64,000 nucleotides of DNA from the NCBI GenBank assembly GCA_963734015.1, contig CAVTFG010000013.1, forward strand, positions 62,001-126,000, written 5' to 3'. Position 1 is the stretch's first letter, and every line of letters starts with the position of its first letter. Positions 16,689 to 25,710 of this stretch are shown in pieces. The position numbers and the translations under genes are program-made. The notes under the pieces were generated by a model that had not been told where the DNA came from, did not search any database, and saw only the letters and a list, made by a program, of their open reading frames with translations. Source of the DNA: JALZKA01 sp963734015 (GTDB taxonomy: Bacteria; Actinomycetota; Thermoleophilia; Solirubrobacterales; 70-9).

Positions 16689-17090
16689 TTAGTTCCGGTG
16701 CGGAGTCCCGCCGTTGCCCATTTGCGGGCTCGCCGGCTCGATGATCTGCGAAAAGCGGACGATCGTGCACGTGTCCTCGAGGGTCACCTCGCGGCGATAG
16801 ATCTGCTTGAGGAACGCGATCTCCTCGTCGACCCGGCGGAACTCGGGATTGTCGTGCTCGATGTCGCGGGGCGAGAGCTCCTTGATCCGCTTCACCTCGA
16901 CGTCGTCGATGACAGCGGCGAAGATCTTCTCGCGCGGGGAGTGTTGGTAGCCGACGGTGATCCATACGACCTGGCCGGGCTGGTACTTGCGCGCTTTGTC
17001 GCCCAGCCGGATCGTGGCGGTCTTGCGGCCGCGCTTGAGCTGGTCGATGAACGCCGGCGAGAAGAAGTTGAGGCAGAGGAGGCCGGTCAC
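16689..17090 (-). CDS. ASCH domain protein
   Basis: The gene encodes 133 residues from GTG 17090. The segments FIDQLKRGRKTATIRLGDKARKY and PGQVVWITVGY match the ASCH fold (ASC-1 homology, PUA-like). This fold is thought to bind RNA or nucleotides, and some members hydrolyse N4-acetylcytidine. It lies 40 bases after the PCMT gene and 13 bases before the SRPBCC gene, so it is probably co-transcribed with both. Confidence 0.78.
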   Translation of the reverse strand: MTGLLCLNFFSPAFIDQLKRGRKTATIRLGDKARKYQPGQVVWITVGYQHSPREKIFAAVIDDVEVKRIKELSPRDIEHDNPEFRRVDEEIAFLKQIYRREVTLEDTCTIVRFSQIIEPASPQMGNGGTPHRN

Positions 17091-17130
17091 GTGCCGGGCA
17101 GCCTACCTGCCCCCGGCACTGTTCGGCCGC

Positions 17131-17794
17131 TCATCCGGCTGGGAATCCACCCTCGCCGATCAGGGGCACGAATCGGCACGGCGCGATGGCTCTCCGCCGT
17201 AGCTCCGGCTCGTCCCCGCTGCCGTCGTCCGTGCGCCTGAACGCGACCAGGAGGTCGGCGCCGCCCTCGGCGATCGGGATGACCAGACGCCCGCCCGGCC
17301 GCAGGGCGCGGACCAGGCCCCCGGGCAGCGCGGGGGCCGCCGCGTGCACCGCGATCGCGTCGACGGACTGCGGGCCCGCGACCTCGCCGCTGCCGTCGCC
17401 GGCCAGAGACCTCCACGTTCGAGTAGCCCAGTTCCGCCAGCGTCGCAGCGGCGCGCTCGGCGAGCTCGTCGACGATCTCGATCGAGCGCACGTGGCGCGC
17501 GAGCAGCGCCAGGATCGCGGTCGAGTACCCCGAGCCCGTGCCGACCTCGAGCACCTCCTCGTCGCCGGCGAGCTCGAGCCCCTCGCAGATCGCGGCGACG
17601 ACCCAGGGCTGCGAGACCGTCTGTCCGTGGCCGATCGGCAACGCTCCGTCCTCATACGCGCGGTCGCGGATGCGTTCGGGCACGAACGCGTCCCTGGGTA
17701 CTTCCAGCATCGCGGCCAGAACCCGCTCGTCCCGAATCCCGCCCCCGCGAAGCTGCCGATCGACCATGGCCGCCCGAGCTGCGGCGGCGTCCAT
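17131..17794 (-). CDS. pcm: protein-L-isoaspartate O-methyltransferase (one apparent frameshift)
   Basis: From ATG 17794 the protein reads MVDRQLRGGGIRDERVLAAM, then GHGQTVSQPWVVA and VLEVGTGSGYSTAILA, the diagnostic PCMT segments. The frame breaks at about 17403-17408. The rest (AIAVHAAAPALPGGLVRALRPGGRLVIP) continues in a second frame to the stop at 17131. Corrected length is about 221 residues, normal for the enzyme that repairs isoaspartyl residues in aged proteins using SAM. The leader element at 17806-17849 lies just upstream. Confidence 0.82.
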
Positions 17795-17805
17795 GATCAA
17801 AAAAT

Positions 17806-17849
17806 CCTTACCAGGCGGGCAAACACGCTTTCGCGCCTTACGTCGCTCA
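17806..17849 (-). promoter_or_regulatory. conserved 44-base leader element, copy B (upstream of the PCMT gene)
   Basis: Matches 14270-14313 at 41 of 44 positions in the same orientation. It sits between the Crp-family stop codon (17851-17853) and the PCMT ATG (17794), ending 11 bases before that ATG. There is no room for much else in this gap. Confidence 0.65.
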
Positions 17850-17850
17850 C

Positions 17851-18537
17851 TCAGAATATGTACGACCGGAGGCGACGCGGCTCGACGATCGTCACGCGGC
17901 CGCGGCCGACGATGACGACTCCCGCCCGCTCGAGGGTCGCGAGGAATCGCGACACGCTCTCCCGCGACGTCCCCGCGAGCTGGGCGAGGTCCGCCTGGGT
18001 CATCCGGACCGTGATGCCGTCGCGGTCCTCGGGGATCGCCTCCTCGGCGATCAGCTGCGCCAGCACCCCGGCCACCCGGCTCGGCACCGTCTGGAACGAC
18101 TGGCGGGCGACGCGCTCGTTGGTCTCGCGCAGACGGCGCGTCAGCGCCACGATCAGCTTGGCCGCGATCTCGCCGTGGGCTGCGATAACGCGGCGCATGT
18201 CGATCGCCGGCAGGGCGAGGAGCTCGGCGTCGGACAGCGTCTCCACGCTGGCCGAGCGAGCGCCCCCGTCGAGCATCGCGAGCTCGCCGAAGAAGTCCCC
18301 GGAGCTGAGCGTCGCCAGCGCGATCGCCCGGCCGTCGGAGTGCTCCCGGGTCACCCGGAGGTCGCCGGAGCGAACGATGTAGCACGCATCGGAGTCGTCG
18401 CCCTCGTGGAACACCCGAACGCCCTTTTCAAACGAGCGCGGGATCGCGACCGACACCACCTGCTCGAGCTCCCTTTGAGAGAGCTCGGCGAACAGGGGCA
18501 CGCGGCCGAGGAGTTCGACGGTGTCGTTGGGGGCCAT
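17851..18537 (-). CDS. Crp/Fnr-family transcriptional regulator
   Basis: A 228-residue protein from ATG 18537, which has a GGAAGACC-type ribosome-binding site. It has a cyclic-nucleotide-binding beta-roll (about 15-125, with FHEGDDSDACYIVRSGDLRV and SGDFFGELAMLDGGARSASV). A winged helix follows (about 150-228, with MTQADLAQLAGTSRESVSRFLATLERAGVV). RSASV matches the cAMP phosphate-binding segment of Crp, so cAMP or a similar ligand is plausible. No Fnr Fe-S cysteines are present. It starts the run to pcm, ASCH and SRPBCC. Confidence 0.9.
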   Translation of the reverse strand: MAPNDTVELLGRVPLFAELSQRELEQVVSVAIPRSFEKGVRVFHEGDDSDACYIVRSGDLRVTREHSDGRAIALATLSSGDFFGELAMLDGGARSASVETLSDAELLALPAIDMRRVIAAHGEIAAKLIVALTRRLRETNERVARQSFQTVPSRVAGVLAQLIAEEAIPEDRDGITVRMTQADLAQLAGTSRESVSRFLATLERAGVVIVGRGRVTIVEPRRLRSYIF

Positions 18538-18592
18538 CGTCAGGTCTTCCGGGGGTCCTCGAAAAGGATTATCTACCCAAAACGCGCGGAGA

Positions 18593-19354
18593 CTACGTCT
18601 GGCAGGTGGGACACCAGTACGAGGTCCGGTTCGCATCGCCCTGGCCCCGAACCGAAACCGGCCCGCCGCACCGGGGACACCCGCGCCGCTCGGCCCGGTA
18701 GATCGACTCGGGCCGTCGCCCGCGTTCGACCGCGATCTCCATGATCCGGCGACAGTGGTGGAGCGCTCGCTCGACCTCGGCCGGGTCGAGGTCGCCGACC
18801 CTGCGCCACGGGCTGATCCGCGCGGCCCACAGGCCGCCGTTCCGGATCGCGTTGCCGATCCCCGCCACGAGCGACTGGTCGAGCAGCGCCTCGCCGACCT
18901 CCAGTCGGCCGCCCGCCGAGCGCAGCCGGGCCGCTGCGGCTTCGAGGTCGAAGCCGGGCGCGAGCGGGTCGGGGCCCAGCCGCGCGAGCACGGGATCGTT
19001 GCGCAGCCGGGACTCGGATACCAGCCGCAGGATCTGCCCGCCCGACTGCGCCGCGACGCCGCGGCCCGACGAGAGCACGAGCCAGGGCTTGCCGTAGGGT
19101 GCTCGCCCGTCGGCTCTGATGCGCCAGCGGCCGTTCATTCCGAGGTGGCTGTGGAGGGCGAGCCCGTCCGAGAAGTGCGCGAGCAGGTGCTTGCCGCGGG
19201 CCTCCGCCCGCTCCAGCACGCGGCCCTGAAGCTCCGCCGCACGCCCGTGAATCGGCGAGCGCGGGTTGGGGGCGTCGGCGAGGACCATCTCCCTGCCACC
19301 CAGGGCCGTTTCCATCCGCCGGGCGGTGCGGTGGATCGTGTCGCCCTCGGGCAT
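18593..19354 (-). CDS. nei: Fpg/Nei-family DNA glycosylase (endonuclease VIII-like)
   Basis: A 253-residue enzyme starting MPEGDTIHRTARRM. Processed Pro2 and Glu3 are the catalytic residues of this family, and the GDT variant is typical of Nei. The H2TH region DQSLVAGIGNAIRN and the C-terminal zinc finger (CPRCGG...WCPTC) are complete. It removes oxidised bases and nicks the abasic site. Its ATG directly follows the lhr stop codon, so the two are one transcription unit. The same lhr-nei order is known in mycobacteria. Confidence 0.93.
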   Translation of the reverse strand: MPEGDTIHRTARRMETALGGREMVLADAPNPRSPIHGRAAELQGRVLERAEARGKHLLAHFSDGLALHSHLGMNGRWRIRADGRAPYGKPWLVLSSGRGVAAQSGGQILRLVSESRLRNDPVLARLGPDPLAPGFDLEAAAARLRSAGGRLEVGEALLDQSLVAGIGNAIRNGGLWAARISPWRRVGDLDPAEVERALHHCRRIMEIAVERGRRPESIYRAERRGCPRCGGPVSVRGQGDANRTSYWCPTCQT

Positions 19355-22300
19355 TCAGGCCGAGGCCACGAGCCGCCGGGGCTGGCGGCTGAAGCCTCCC
19401 TCGATCAGCGCGTCCTCGTAGCCCGAGCCGATCGCCGGCTCGCCGTCCACACGCTCGATCGACAGCTTCGGGATCACGCCCTCGCGTGCGGCTTCGGCCA
19501 GATGTGCGACAGCGGCGATCAGCTCCTCGCCGTCGACCTTGGCAAGGCGGAGGATCCCGCGTCCGCCGCGCTCGACGTAGAGCAGGGGGGCGCCGTCGCG
19601 GAGCAGCACGTAGGCGCCGGCGCTGCGGGACGGGCGCCGTCCCTCCTCCCGCCGCGGCCACGAGAGCGACGCGCCGTAGGGGTTGGCGGGGTCAGTGGCG
19701 GCGAGGATCTGCAACTCGTCCTCGGCGCGGGGCATGCTGCGCAGCCGCTCGACCGCCCCGGGGAGGGCGAACTGCGCGCCGCCCAGGCCCTCGACGAAAT
19801 AGCCCCGGCGGGCGGTGCCGAGCATCTCCAGGTTCGCGAGCTCGCCGTAGAGCGCCGCGAAGCCGCCGGGTACGCCTTCCGCGAGCACGGTCTCGCGCGT
19901 CACGATCCCGTAGCGCTCGAGCATCAGCTCGGCCTGTGCCCGCATCCGTGGTCCTTGGTCGGGCGCTCCCCTGAACAGGGATTCGGTCAGCGACCAACGA
20001 CCCTGGACGGTGCCGCCCGCAGCGGCCCGGCGCGACGAGAAGCGCCGGCTGGCCCTCGACCGGCTCTGGACGGCCGAAAGCCGGCGGCCGCGGAGCGGGG
20101 CGAACGCGTCGTTCGTCGCCTCGCCCGCCCAGGCCAGGTCCCAGAGCGCCTCGTGGAGCTCCTCCGGGGAGGCCTCGATCTCGGCGGCGAGGTCGATCCA
20201 GAAGCACGGGGACTCCGCGAGTCGCTCGCGCAGGACGTCGTGGAGCTCGCCCTCGGGTCGCTCGAGCTTCGCGTTGGCGGGCGGTGGGCCCGCAACGCGG
20301 ACGTCCTCGCGGAAGTAGAGCGCGACCCGGCCCGAGCGGGCGACGGCGCCGGCGCCGATCCAGACGATCTCGCCGCCGGTGGTGAGCTGGTCGAGCCAGC
20401 CCGGGCTGTAGGCGCCGAGCCGGCGGGGCAGGACGTCGCGCTCCCAGACCTCCGGCGTCAGCGCGACACCCTGGAGCGGCACGAGCGCCTCGCGCAGGCG
20501 GTCCGGTCCGGCGCCGGCCGGGCGGTGGGCGTCAACGTTCTGCCAGCTCGGCAGGAAGCGGGCGAGCTCGGCCTGGTCGACGGCCTCGGCCTCCTGGCGC
20601 AGGTGGGCGAGGGACGCGCGGCGCACCCTGCGCAGGACGTCCGCGTCGCACCATTCACGCTCGGTCCCCCCCGGCAGCAGCTCGCCGCGCACGAGGTCGC
20701 CCGAGCGCTCGAGCTCGCGTAGGGCCGGCATCGGGTCCACGCCGTAGCGCTGCGTCAGCTGCGCGGTCGGGAACGGACCGTGGGTGCGGGCATAGCGGCG
20801 CACCAGGGCGAGCATCGCGTCCTCGACCTCGTCGGCGAACGACTCCGGCAGGCCGGGCGGTGGCGGGACACCCAGGGAGTCCCGATAGAGGCCGGCGTCC
20901 TCGGCGGCGATCCACCGCTCCTCGCCCGCGATCCGCACCAGGGCGACCTTCCGCTCGCGCTCGAGCTTCTCGAGCATCGACTTCGCCGAGTAGCCCTGGA
21001 CCACACGTTCCTGGCACTCGTCGGGCGTCAGGTCTCCGAGCCGGCGGAGGACCTGCTGCAGGGCGTCGCGGTCCTTGGCCTGGCCCTCCTCCATCAGGTG
21101 CTGAAGCGAGCGCTCCACGTCCTCCAGCGCCTCCGGGTCGATCAGGTCGCGCAGCTCCTCCTGGCCGAGCAGCTCGCGGAGGAGGTCGCGGTCGAGCGCG
21201 AGAGCCGCGGCCCTCCGCTCGGCGTTGGGCGTGTCGCCCTCGTACATGTAGGTGGCGACGTAGTCGAAGAGCAGCGAGGAGGCGAACGGGGAGGCCGACT
21301 GGGTCTCGACCTCGACCAGCGAGATACGCCGCGACCCCAGATCGGCCAAGAGCGACTCGAGCCCCGGCAGGTCGAGCACGTCGCGCAGGCACTCGCGGTA
21401 GGTCTCGAGGATCACCGGGAAACGCGGGAAGTCCTTGGCCACCGCCAGCAGCGACTGGGACTTGAGCCGCTGTTGCCAGAGCGGCGTGCGCTTCCCCGGG
21501 TATGCGCGCGGCAGGAGCAGAGAGCGCGCCGCGTTCTCGCGGAATCGCGCACCGAACAGGGCCGAGCCGCCCAGCTCGGCGACGACCAGGTCCTCGACCT
21601 CGTCGGCCTCCAGCAGGACCAGGTCGGCCGAGGGCACCTCGTCGGCGTCGGGCAGGTGGATGACGATCCCGTCGTCGGACCAGATCGAGTCGGCCTCCAG
21701 GTCGAGCTGGCCGCGGATCTTTGCCGCGAGCGCGAGCCCCCAGGCCGCGTGGACCCGCCCGCCGAACGGCGAGAGCACGCACAGGCGCCAGTCGCCGATC
21801 TCGTCGCGGAACTTCTCGACCACGATCGACTCGTCCGAGGGGACGACCCGGGTCGCTGCCTGCTGTTCGCGCAGGTAGGCCAGCAGGTTCTCGGCGGCGC
21901 GGCGATCGAGGTCGTAGTCCTTGGCCAGCGTCTTGGCGTCGGAGGCGACCGCCTCGCGCGAGAACGCCCCGATCGCCCGGCCAAGCTCCGCCGGGCGCCC
22001 GATCCCGTCGCCCCGCCAGAACGGCACCGCCCCGGGCACGCCGGGAGCCGGCGTGACGATCACGCGGTCGCGCGTGATGTCCTCGATCCGCCAGGTCGTC
22101 GCCCCGAGCAGGAAGGTCTGGCCCGCGCGCGCCTCGTAGACCATTTCCTCGTCGAGCTCGCCCACGCGGCGGCCGTCGGGGAGGTGGACGCCGTATAGCC
22201 CGCGGTCGGGGATCGTGCCCGCGTTGGTCACGGCGAGCTGCCGGGCGCCCTTGCGCCCCCGCACGGTGCCCGCGGTCCGGTCCCAGGCCACCCGCGGCCT

Positions 22301-23833
22301 GAGCTCGGCGAACTTCTCCGACGGGTAGCGGCCGTCGAGCATGTCGAGCACGTTCTCGAGCTGCTCCCGCCCGAGCTCGGAGAACGGCTCGGCGGCGGTG
22401 ACCACCCGCTCGAGCTCGGCGACCTCCCAGTCCAGGTCGGCGACCATCGAGACGATGTGCTGGGCGAGCACGTCGAGCGGGTTGCGCGGGATCACCGTCT
22501 CCTCGATCAGCCCCTCGCGCATCCGCCGGGCGACGACGGCGCACTCGAGCAGATCCGCGCGGAACTTCGGGAAGACACGGCCCTTCGAGATCTCACCGAG
22601 GGTGTGGCCCGCGCGGCCGACGCGCTGGAGGCCGCGCGTGACCGACTTCGGCGACTCGACCTGGATGACGAGGTCCACGGCGCCCATGTCGATCCCCAGC
22701 TCGAGCGAGGAGGTTGCGACCAGGCAGGGCAGCTGCCCGCCCTTGAGCATCTCCTCGATCACCAGGCGCTCCTCGTGCGCGAGCGAGCCGTGGTGGGCGC
22801 GGGCGACCTCGACGAAGCCCTCCTCGCCGGGCGCTCGCACGGCGTTCCCGGCGTGCTCCGTCGCCGGCAGCTCCTGCTCGGGCACCTCGTTCGCGAGCTC
22901 GTTCAGGCGCTTGGCGAGGCGCTCGGCTGCGCGGCGCGCGTTCACGAAGATGATCGTCGAGGTGTGCGACTGGACCAGCTTCAGGAGCTCCGGGTAGATC
23001 GCGGGCCAGATGGAGTTCTGGGTGGGCGCGGGATCGAACTCACCGTCATTCGGCTTGCCGTCAACCGACGCGGGCTGCGTCATGTCTTCAACGGGCACGA
23101 CGATCTCGAGGTCGAGCTCCTTCCGGGTGCCGGCGTCGACGATCGTGCATTCCCGCTTCGGCCCGACCAGGAATGAAGCGACCCGATCCAGTGGCCGCTG
23201 CGTGGCCGAGAGGCCGATCCGCTGTACCACCGCGTCCGGCCCGCGACCGTCCTCGTGGGTCTGGACCTGATGCTCGAGCCGCTCCAGAGTGAGGGCGAGG
23301 TGGGCGCCACGCTTGGTCTGCGCAACCGCGTGGATCTCGTCGACGATGACCGCCTCGACACCGGCCAGGATGTTCCGGGCCTGCGAGGTCATCATCAGGT
23401 AGAGCGACTCGGGCGTCGTGATCAGGATGTCCGGCGGCTTGCGCAGCATCGCCTGGCGGTCCTTCTGCGGGGTGTCGCCGGTGCGAAGGCCGACCGAAAT
23501 CGGTGCCCCGACGCCCTTCAGGGGCGCGCGGAGGTTGCGCTCGACGTCATAGGACAGAGCCTTGAGCGGCGAGACGTACACGACCTTCACTCCCTGGCCG
23601 AGCTGCGCCTCGTCGCGCGAGAGCTTGTCGATCCCCCAGAGGAAGGCGGTCAAAGTCTTGCCTGAACCGGTGGGGGCGCAGATCAGCGTGTTCGCGCCCG
23701 ACGCGATCGCGGGCCAGCCCTGGTCCTGAGCAGGGGTGGGCGCCTCGAACGACGCCTCGAACCAGCGCCTGACGGGCTTGCTGAAGAGGTCCAGGGGACT
23801 GGTCTTCGCAGTCTGTTTCGCGTCGGTGGCCAA
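19355..23833 (-). CDS. lhr: Lhr-type large DEAD/DEAH helicase
   Basis: This 1492-residue protein is the usual length for bacterial Lhr. It starts at TTG 23833 with TAGACT ending 7 bases upstream. Motifs are the Q motif PTPAQDQGWPAIASG, Walker A APTGSGKT, Walker B VDEIHAVA, SAT in GLSATQRP and motif VI QRVGRAGH. These are followed by the long Lhr-specific winged-helix/beta-barrel and C-terminal region. Lhr is a 3'-to-5' ATP-dependent translocase that unwinds RNA:DNA hybrids and is induced by DNA damage in mycobacteria. Linkage to nei supports a repair role. Confidence 0.95.
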   Translation of the reverse strand: MATDAKQTAKTSPLDLFSKPVRRWFEASFEAPTPAQDQGWPAIASGANTLICAPTGSGKTLTAFLWGIDKLSRDEAQLGQGVKVVYVSPLKALSYDVERNLRAPLKGVGAPISVGLRTGDTPQKDRQAMLRKPPDILITTPESLYLMMTSQARNILAGVEAVIVDEIHAVAQTKRGAHLALTLERLEHQVQTHEDGRGPDAVVQRIGLSATQRPLDRVASFLVGPKRECTIVDAGTRKELDLEIVVPVEDMTQPASVDGKPNDGEFDPAPTQNSIWPAIYPELLKLVQSHTSTIIFVNARRAAERLAKRLNELANEVPEQELPATEHAGNAVRAPGEEGFVEVARAHHGSLAHEERLVIEEMLKGGQLPCLVATSSLELGIDMGAVDLVIQVESPKSVTRGLQRVGRAGHTLGEISKGRVFPKFRADLLECAVVARRMREGLIEETVIPRNPLDVLAQHIVSMVADLDWEVAELERVVTAAEPFSELGREQLENVLDMLDGRYPSEKFAELRPRVAWDRTAGTVRGRKGARQLAVTNAGTIPDRGLYGVHLPDGRRVGELDEEMVYEARAGQTFLLGATTWRIEDITRDRVIVTPAPGVPGAVPFWRGDGIGRPAELGRAIGAFSREAVASDAKTLAKDYDLDRRAAENLLAYLREQQAATRVVPSDESIVVEKFRDEIGDWRLCVLSPFGGRVHAAWGLALAAKIRGQLDLEADSIWSDDGIVIHLPDADEVPSADLVLLEADEVEDLVVAELGGSALFGARFRENAARSLLLPRAYPGKRTPLWQQRLKSQSLLAVAKDFPRFPVILETYRECLRDVLDLPGLESLLADLGSRRISLVEVETQSASPFASSLLFDYVATYMYEGDTPNAERRAAALALDRDLLRELLGQEELRDLIDPEALEDVERSLQHLMEEGQAKDRDALQQVLRRLGDLTPDECQERVVQGYSAKSMLEKLERERKVALVRIAGEERWIAAEDAGLYRDSLGVPPPPGLPESFADEVEDAMLALVRRYARTHGPFPTAQLTQRYGVDPMPALRELERSGDLVRGELLPGGTEREWCDADVLRRVRRASLAHLRQEAEAVDQAELARFLPSWQNVDAHRPAGAGPDRLREALVPLQGVALTPEVWERDVLPRRLGAYSPGWLDQLTTGGEIVWIGAGAVARSGRVALYFREDVRVAGPPPANAKLERPEGELHDVLRERLAESPCFWIDLAAEIEASPEELHEALWDLAWAGEATNDAFAPLRGRRLSAVQSRSRASRRFSSRRAAAGGTVQGRWSLTESLFRGAPDQGPRMRAQAELMLERYGIVTRETVLAEGVPGGFAALYGELANLEMLGTARRGYFVEGLGGAQFALPGAVERLRSMPRAEDELQILAATDPANPYGASLSWPRREEGRRPSRSAGAYVLLRDGAPLLYVERGGRGILRLAKVDGEELIAAVAHLAEAAREGVIPKLSIERVDGEPAIGSGYEDALIEGGFSRQPRRLVASA

Positions 23834-23879
23834 CCGACCGAGTCTACGCCCCGGGCAAGCGGGACGGAGCTCACGGCCG

Positions 23880-25064
23880 TCAGCTACAGAGGATGTTCGT
23901 GCACTGGAGCGGATCGCCGTTCTCGCGGGCGACGTTCCCGCCCCCGTCGATCGCCCCGGGCGCTGCCTCGATCCCGAGGTCGGCGTTGCGAACCGCGCGG
24001 TTGCGCGCGAGCTCGACCCTGTCGCTCACGATGTCGAACCCGTCGTCGCCCGAGCGGAGCGCGACGTTTCGCTTCAGGAGGCTGTGGCGCTCCTTCTCGT
24101 TGACCACGAACCCGTCTTCGCCGCTCGCTCTGACTCGATTTCGGGCGACCACGGTCCTGACGCCGCCGAACGGGGGCTGCCGGATGGCCAGGCGGATACC
24201 CGCTCCGCGGGCGTGCGCGACACGGTTCCGGGTGACCCGGTTGCCATGTCCCTTCTCGATCGCGATGCTGTCGTGCGCTTGCGAGACGCGGTTGTTCGCG
24301 ATCACGTTCCGGTTGCCGGGAGCGACGATGATGCCCCCGCCTCTCGTGATCTGGTTTCGGCGGATTCGATTCCGGTCGGACTCGACCAGGGCCGGGCGCT
24401 CGTCGCCCCCCATCGCGATCGCGGGCGAGTTGCGGGAGAACACGTTGCCCTTGACCAGGTTGTGGCCGGAACCCTGGATGTGGATGCCCGGCCCGTTGTG
24501 GTGCCGGATCGCGTTATGCCTGACCCGAACGTGATCGCATTCGAACAGGCCGAGCCCGTCGCCCTCGGGAGGGATGTTGCGGCGGAACGCGCCTCCGCGG
24601 ATCACGCTCCGGGTCGAGTCGACCATCACCCACCCGAAGAAGACGTTCCTCGTCGAGCCGATGTCCAGCACCCTGTTCTTGCGCGCGCCGACGGTGAACC
24701 CGCCAAACGCGAACTGGCGCAAGGAGCCGTGCTCGACGGTGACTCCGTTGAAACCTTCGTTCAGCACCCCGACGTCGCAGAGCTCGACCTGCAGGTCGCA
24801 GCCGGCGGCCGGCGTTCCGTCGCCGTCGATCCGATGGCCGTTCAGGTCCAGCGTGATCCCGGCGGCACCGATCACGACGCCGTTGTTCGGGCAGTTCTCG
24901 AGGTCGCTGTCGAGGGTCGTGTCGGCGGCGATCGTGTCGCCGCAGTCCACGTGGCTCGCGAAGGCCCGGCCACCGCCGACGAGCAGGAAGGCGGCCGCCG
25001 TGAATGCGAGCACAGCCGCAGGCACGAGCAGCGTCACAAGTCCGTTCGGTCGCTGCGCTCGCAC
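23880..25064 (-). CDS. secreted right-handed parallel beta-helix protein
   Basis: I place the start at GTG 25064, preceded by GGGGGAGAG; an in-frame ATG further up adds 13 residues. Residues about 8-38 form a signal peptide (LVTLLVPAAVLAFTAAAFLLVGG...AFA). The mature protein is built of short repeats such as NRIRRNQITRGGGIIV, NVIANNRVSQAHDSIAI and NRVTRNRVAHARGAGIRL, typical of pectate-lyase/NosD-like beta-helices. Several Cys (CGDTI, CDLQVELCD, CTNILC) suggest disulfides outside the cell. It may bind or modify polysaccharide, but no catalytic residues can be assigned. It is separate from the rml genes by 98 bases. Confidence 0.8.
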   Translation of the reverse strand: MRAQRPNGLVTLLVPAAVLAFTAAAFLLVGGGRAFASHVDCGDTIAADTTLDSDLENCPNNGVVIGAAGITLDLNGHRIDGDGTPAAGCDLQVELCDVGVLNEGFNGVTVEHGSLRQFAFGGFTVGARKNRVLDIGSTRNVFFGWVMVDSTRSVIRGGAFRRNIPPEGDGLGLFECDHVRVRHNAIRHHNGPGIHIQGSGHNLVKGNVFSRNSPAIAMGGDERPALVESDRNRIRRNQITRGGGIIVAPGNRNVIANNRVSQAHDSIAIEKGHGNRVTRNRVAHARGAGIRLAIRQPPFGGVRTVVARNRVRASGEDGFVVNEKERHSLLKRNVALRSGDDGFDIVSDRVELARNRAVRNADLGIEAAPGAIDGGGNVARENGDPLQCTNILCS

Positions 25065-25161
25065 GCTCTCCCCCCGTGTCGGGTAGCCGGCCCAGCCTCC
25101 CACACGGGTACGGCGGAGTCAACGACCCCGCCCGCGATGGACGCCCTGGTGCGGCGCCTCC

Positions 25162-25710
25162 CTAGAACGGCAGGTCGTGCGCGATCTCGGCCAGCGTCGG
25201 CGCGAGCTTGTCGCGGTCGGAGAGCTGCGGGTGCTGGATCGGCCATTCGACGCCGATGCCGGGATCGTCCCAGCGGATTCCCGCTTCGGTGTCCTCGTCG
25301 TAGTAGCTCGAGAGCTTGTAGGCGACGTCGGCCTGTTCGCTCATGACACAAAAGCCGTGCGCAAAGCCGGCGGGGATGAAGAGCTGGCGATGGTTCTCGT
25401 CGCTCAGGGGGACGCCCTCCCAGCGCCGGTACGTGGGCGAGTCGCGGCGGAGGTCCACGGCGACGTCCCAGATCGTGCCCCGGGCGCAGCGCACGAGCTT
25501 GGCCTGGCCCGGTCGAAGCTGGAAATGGAGGCCGCGCAGGATGCCGCCGCCGGAGCGCGACTGGTTCTCCTGGACGAACTCGACGTCGATCCCGTGATCG
25601 CGCCAGAGATCGTCGCGGAAGGTCTCGACCAGGAAGCCGCGGTCGTCGCCGTGGGCCGTCGCCTCGAGCAGGACGAGGTCCGGGATCTCGGTTTCGATCC
25701 GCTCAACCAA
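25162..25710 (-). CDS. rmlC: dTDP-4-dehydrorhamnose 3,5-epimerase
   Basis: A 182-residue cupin. The best start is TTG 25710, overlapping the rmlB stop by 8 bases; no ATG or GTG fits. The motifs GFLVETFRDD, GGILRGLHFQ (catalytic His) and AGFAHGFCVMSEQADVAYK are diagnostic of RmlC. It epimerises C3 and C5 of dTDP-4-keto-6-deoxyglucose, the third step to dTDP-L-rhamnose. It is the last gene of the rmlA-D-B-C series. Confidence 0.95.
   Translation of the reverse strand: MVERIETEIPDLVLLEATAHGDDRGFLVETFRDDLWRDHGIDVEFVQENQSRSGGGILRGLHFQLRPGQAKLVRCARGTIWDVAVDLRRDSPTYRRWEGVPLSDENHRQLFIPAGFAHGFCVMSEQADVAYKLSSYYDEDTEAGIRWDDPGIGVEWPIQHPQLSDRDKLAPTLAEIAHDLPF

Noticed and set aside
20780..22198. Long open frame on the plus strand opposite lhr (and similar long antisense frames opposite the AdnA-like, helicase, acylase and PafBC genes)
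   Set aside because: In high-GC DNA, antisense frames stay open by composition. They lack motifs, and the minus-strand genes have clear families and conserved domains.
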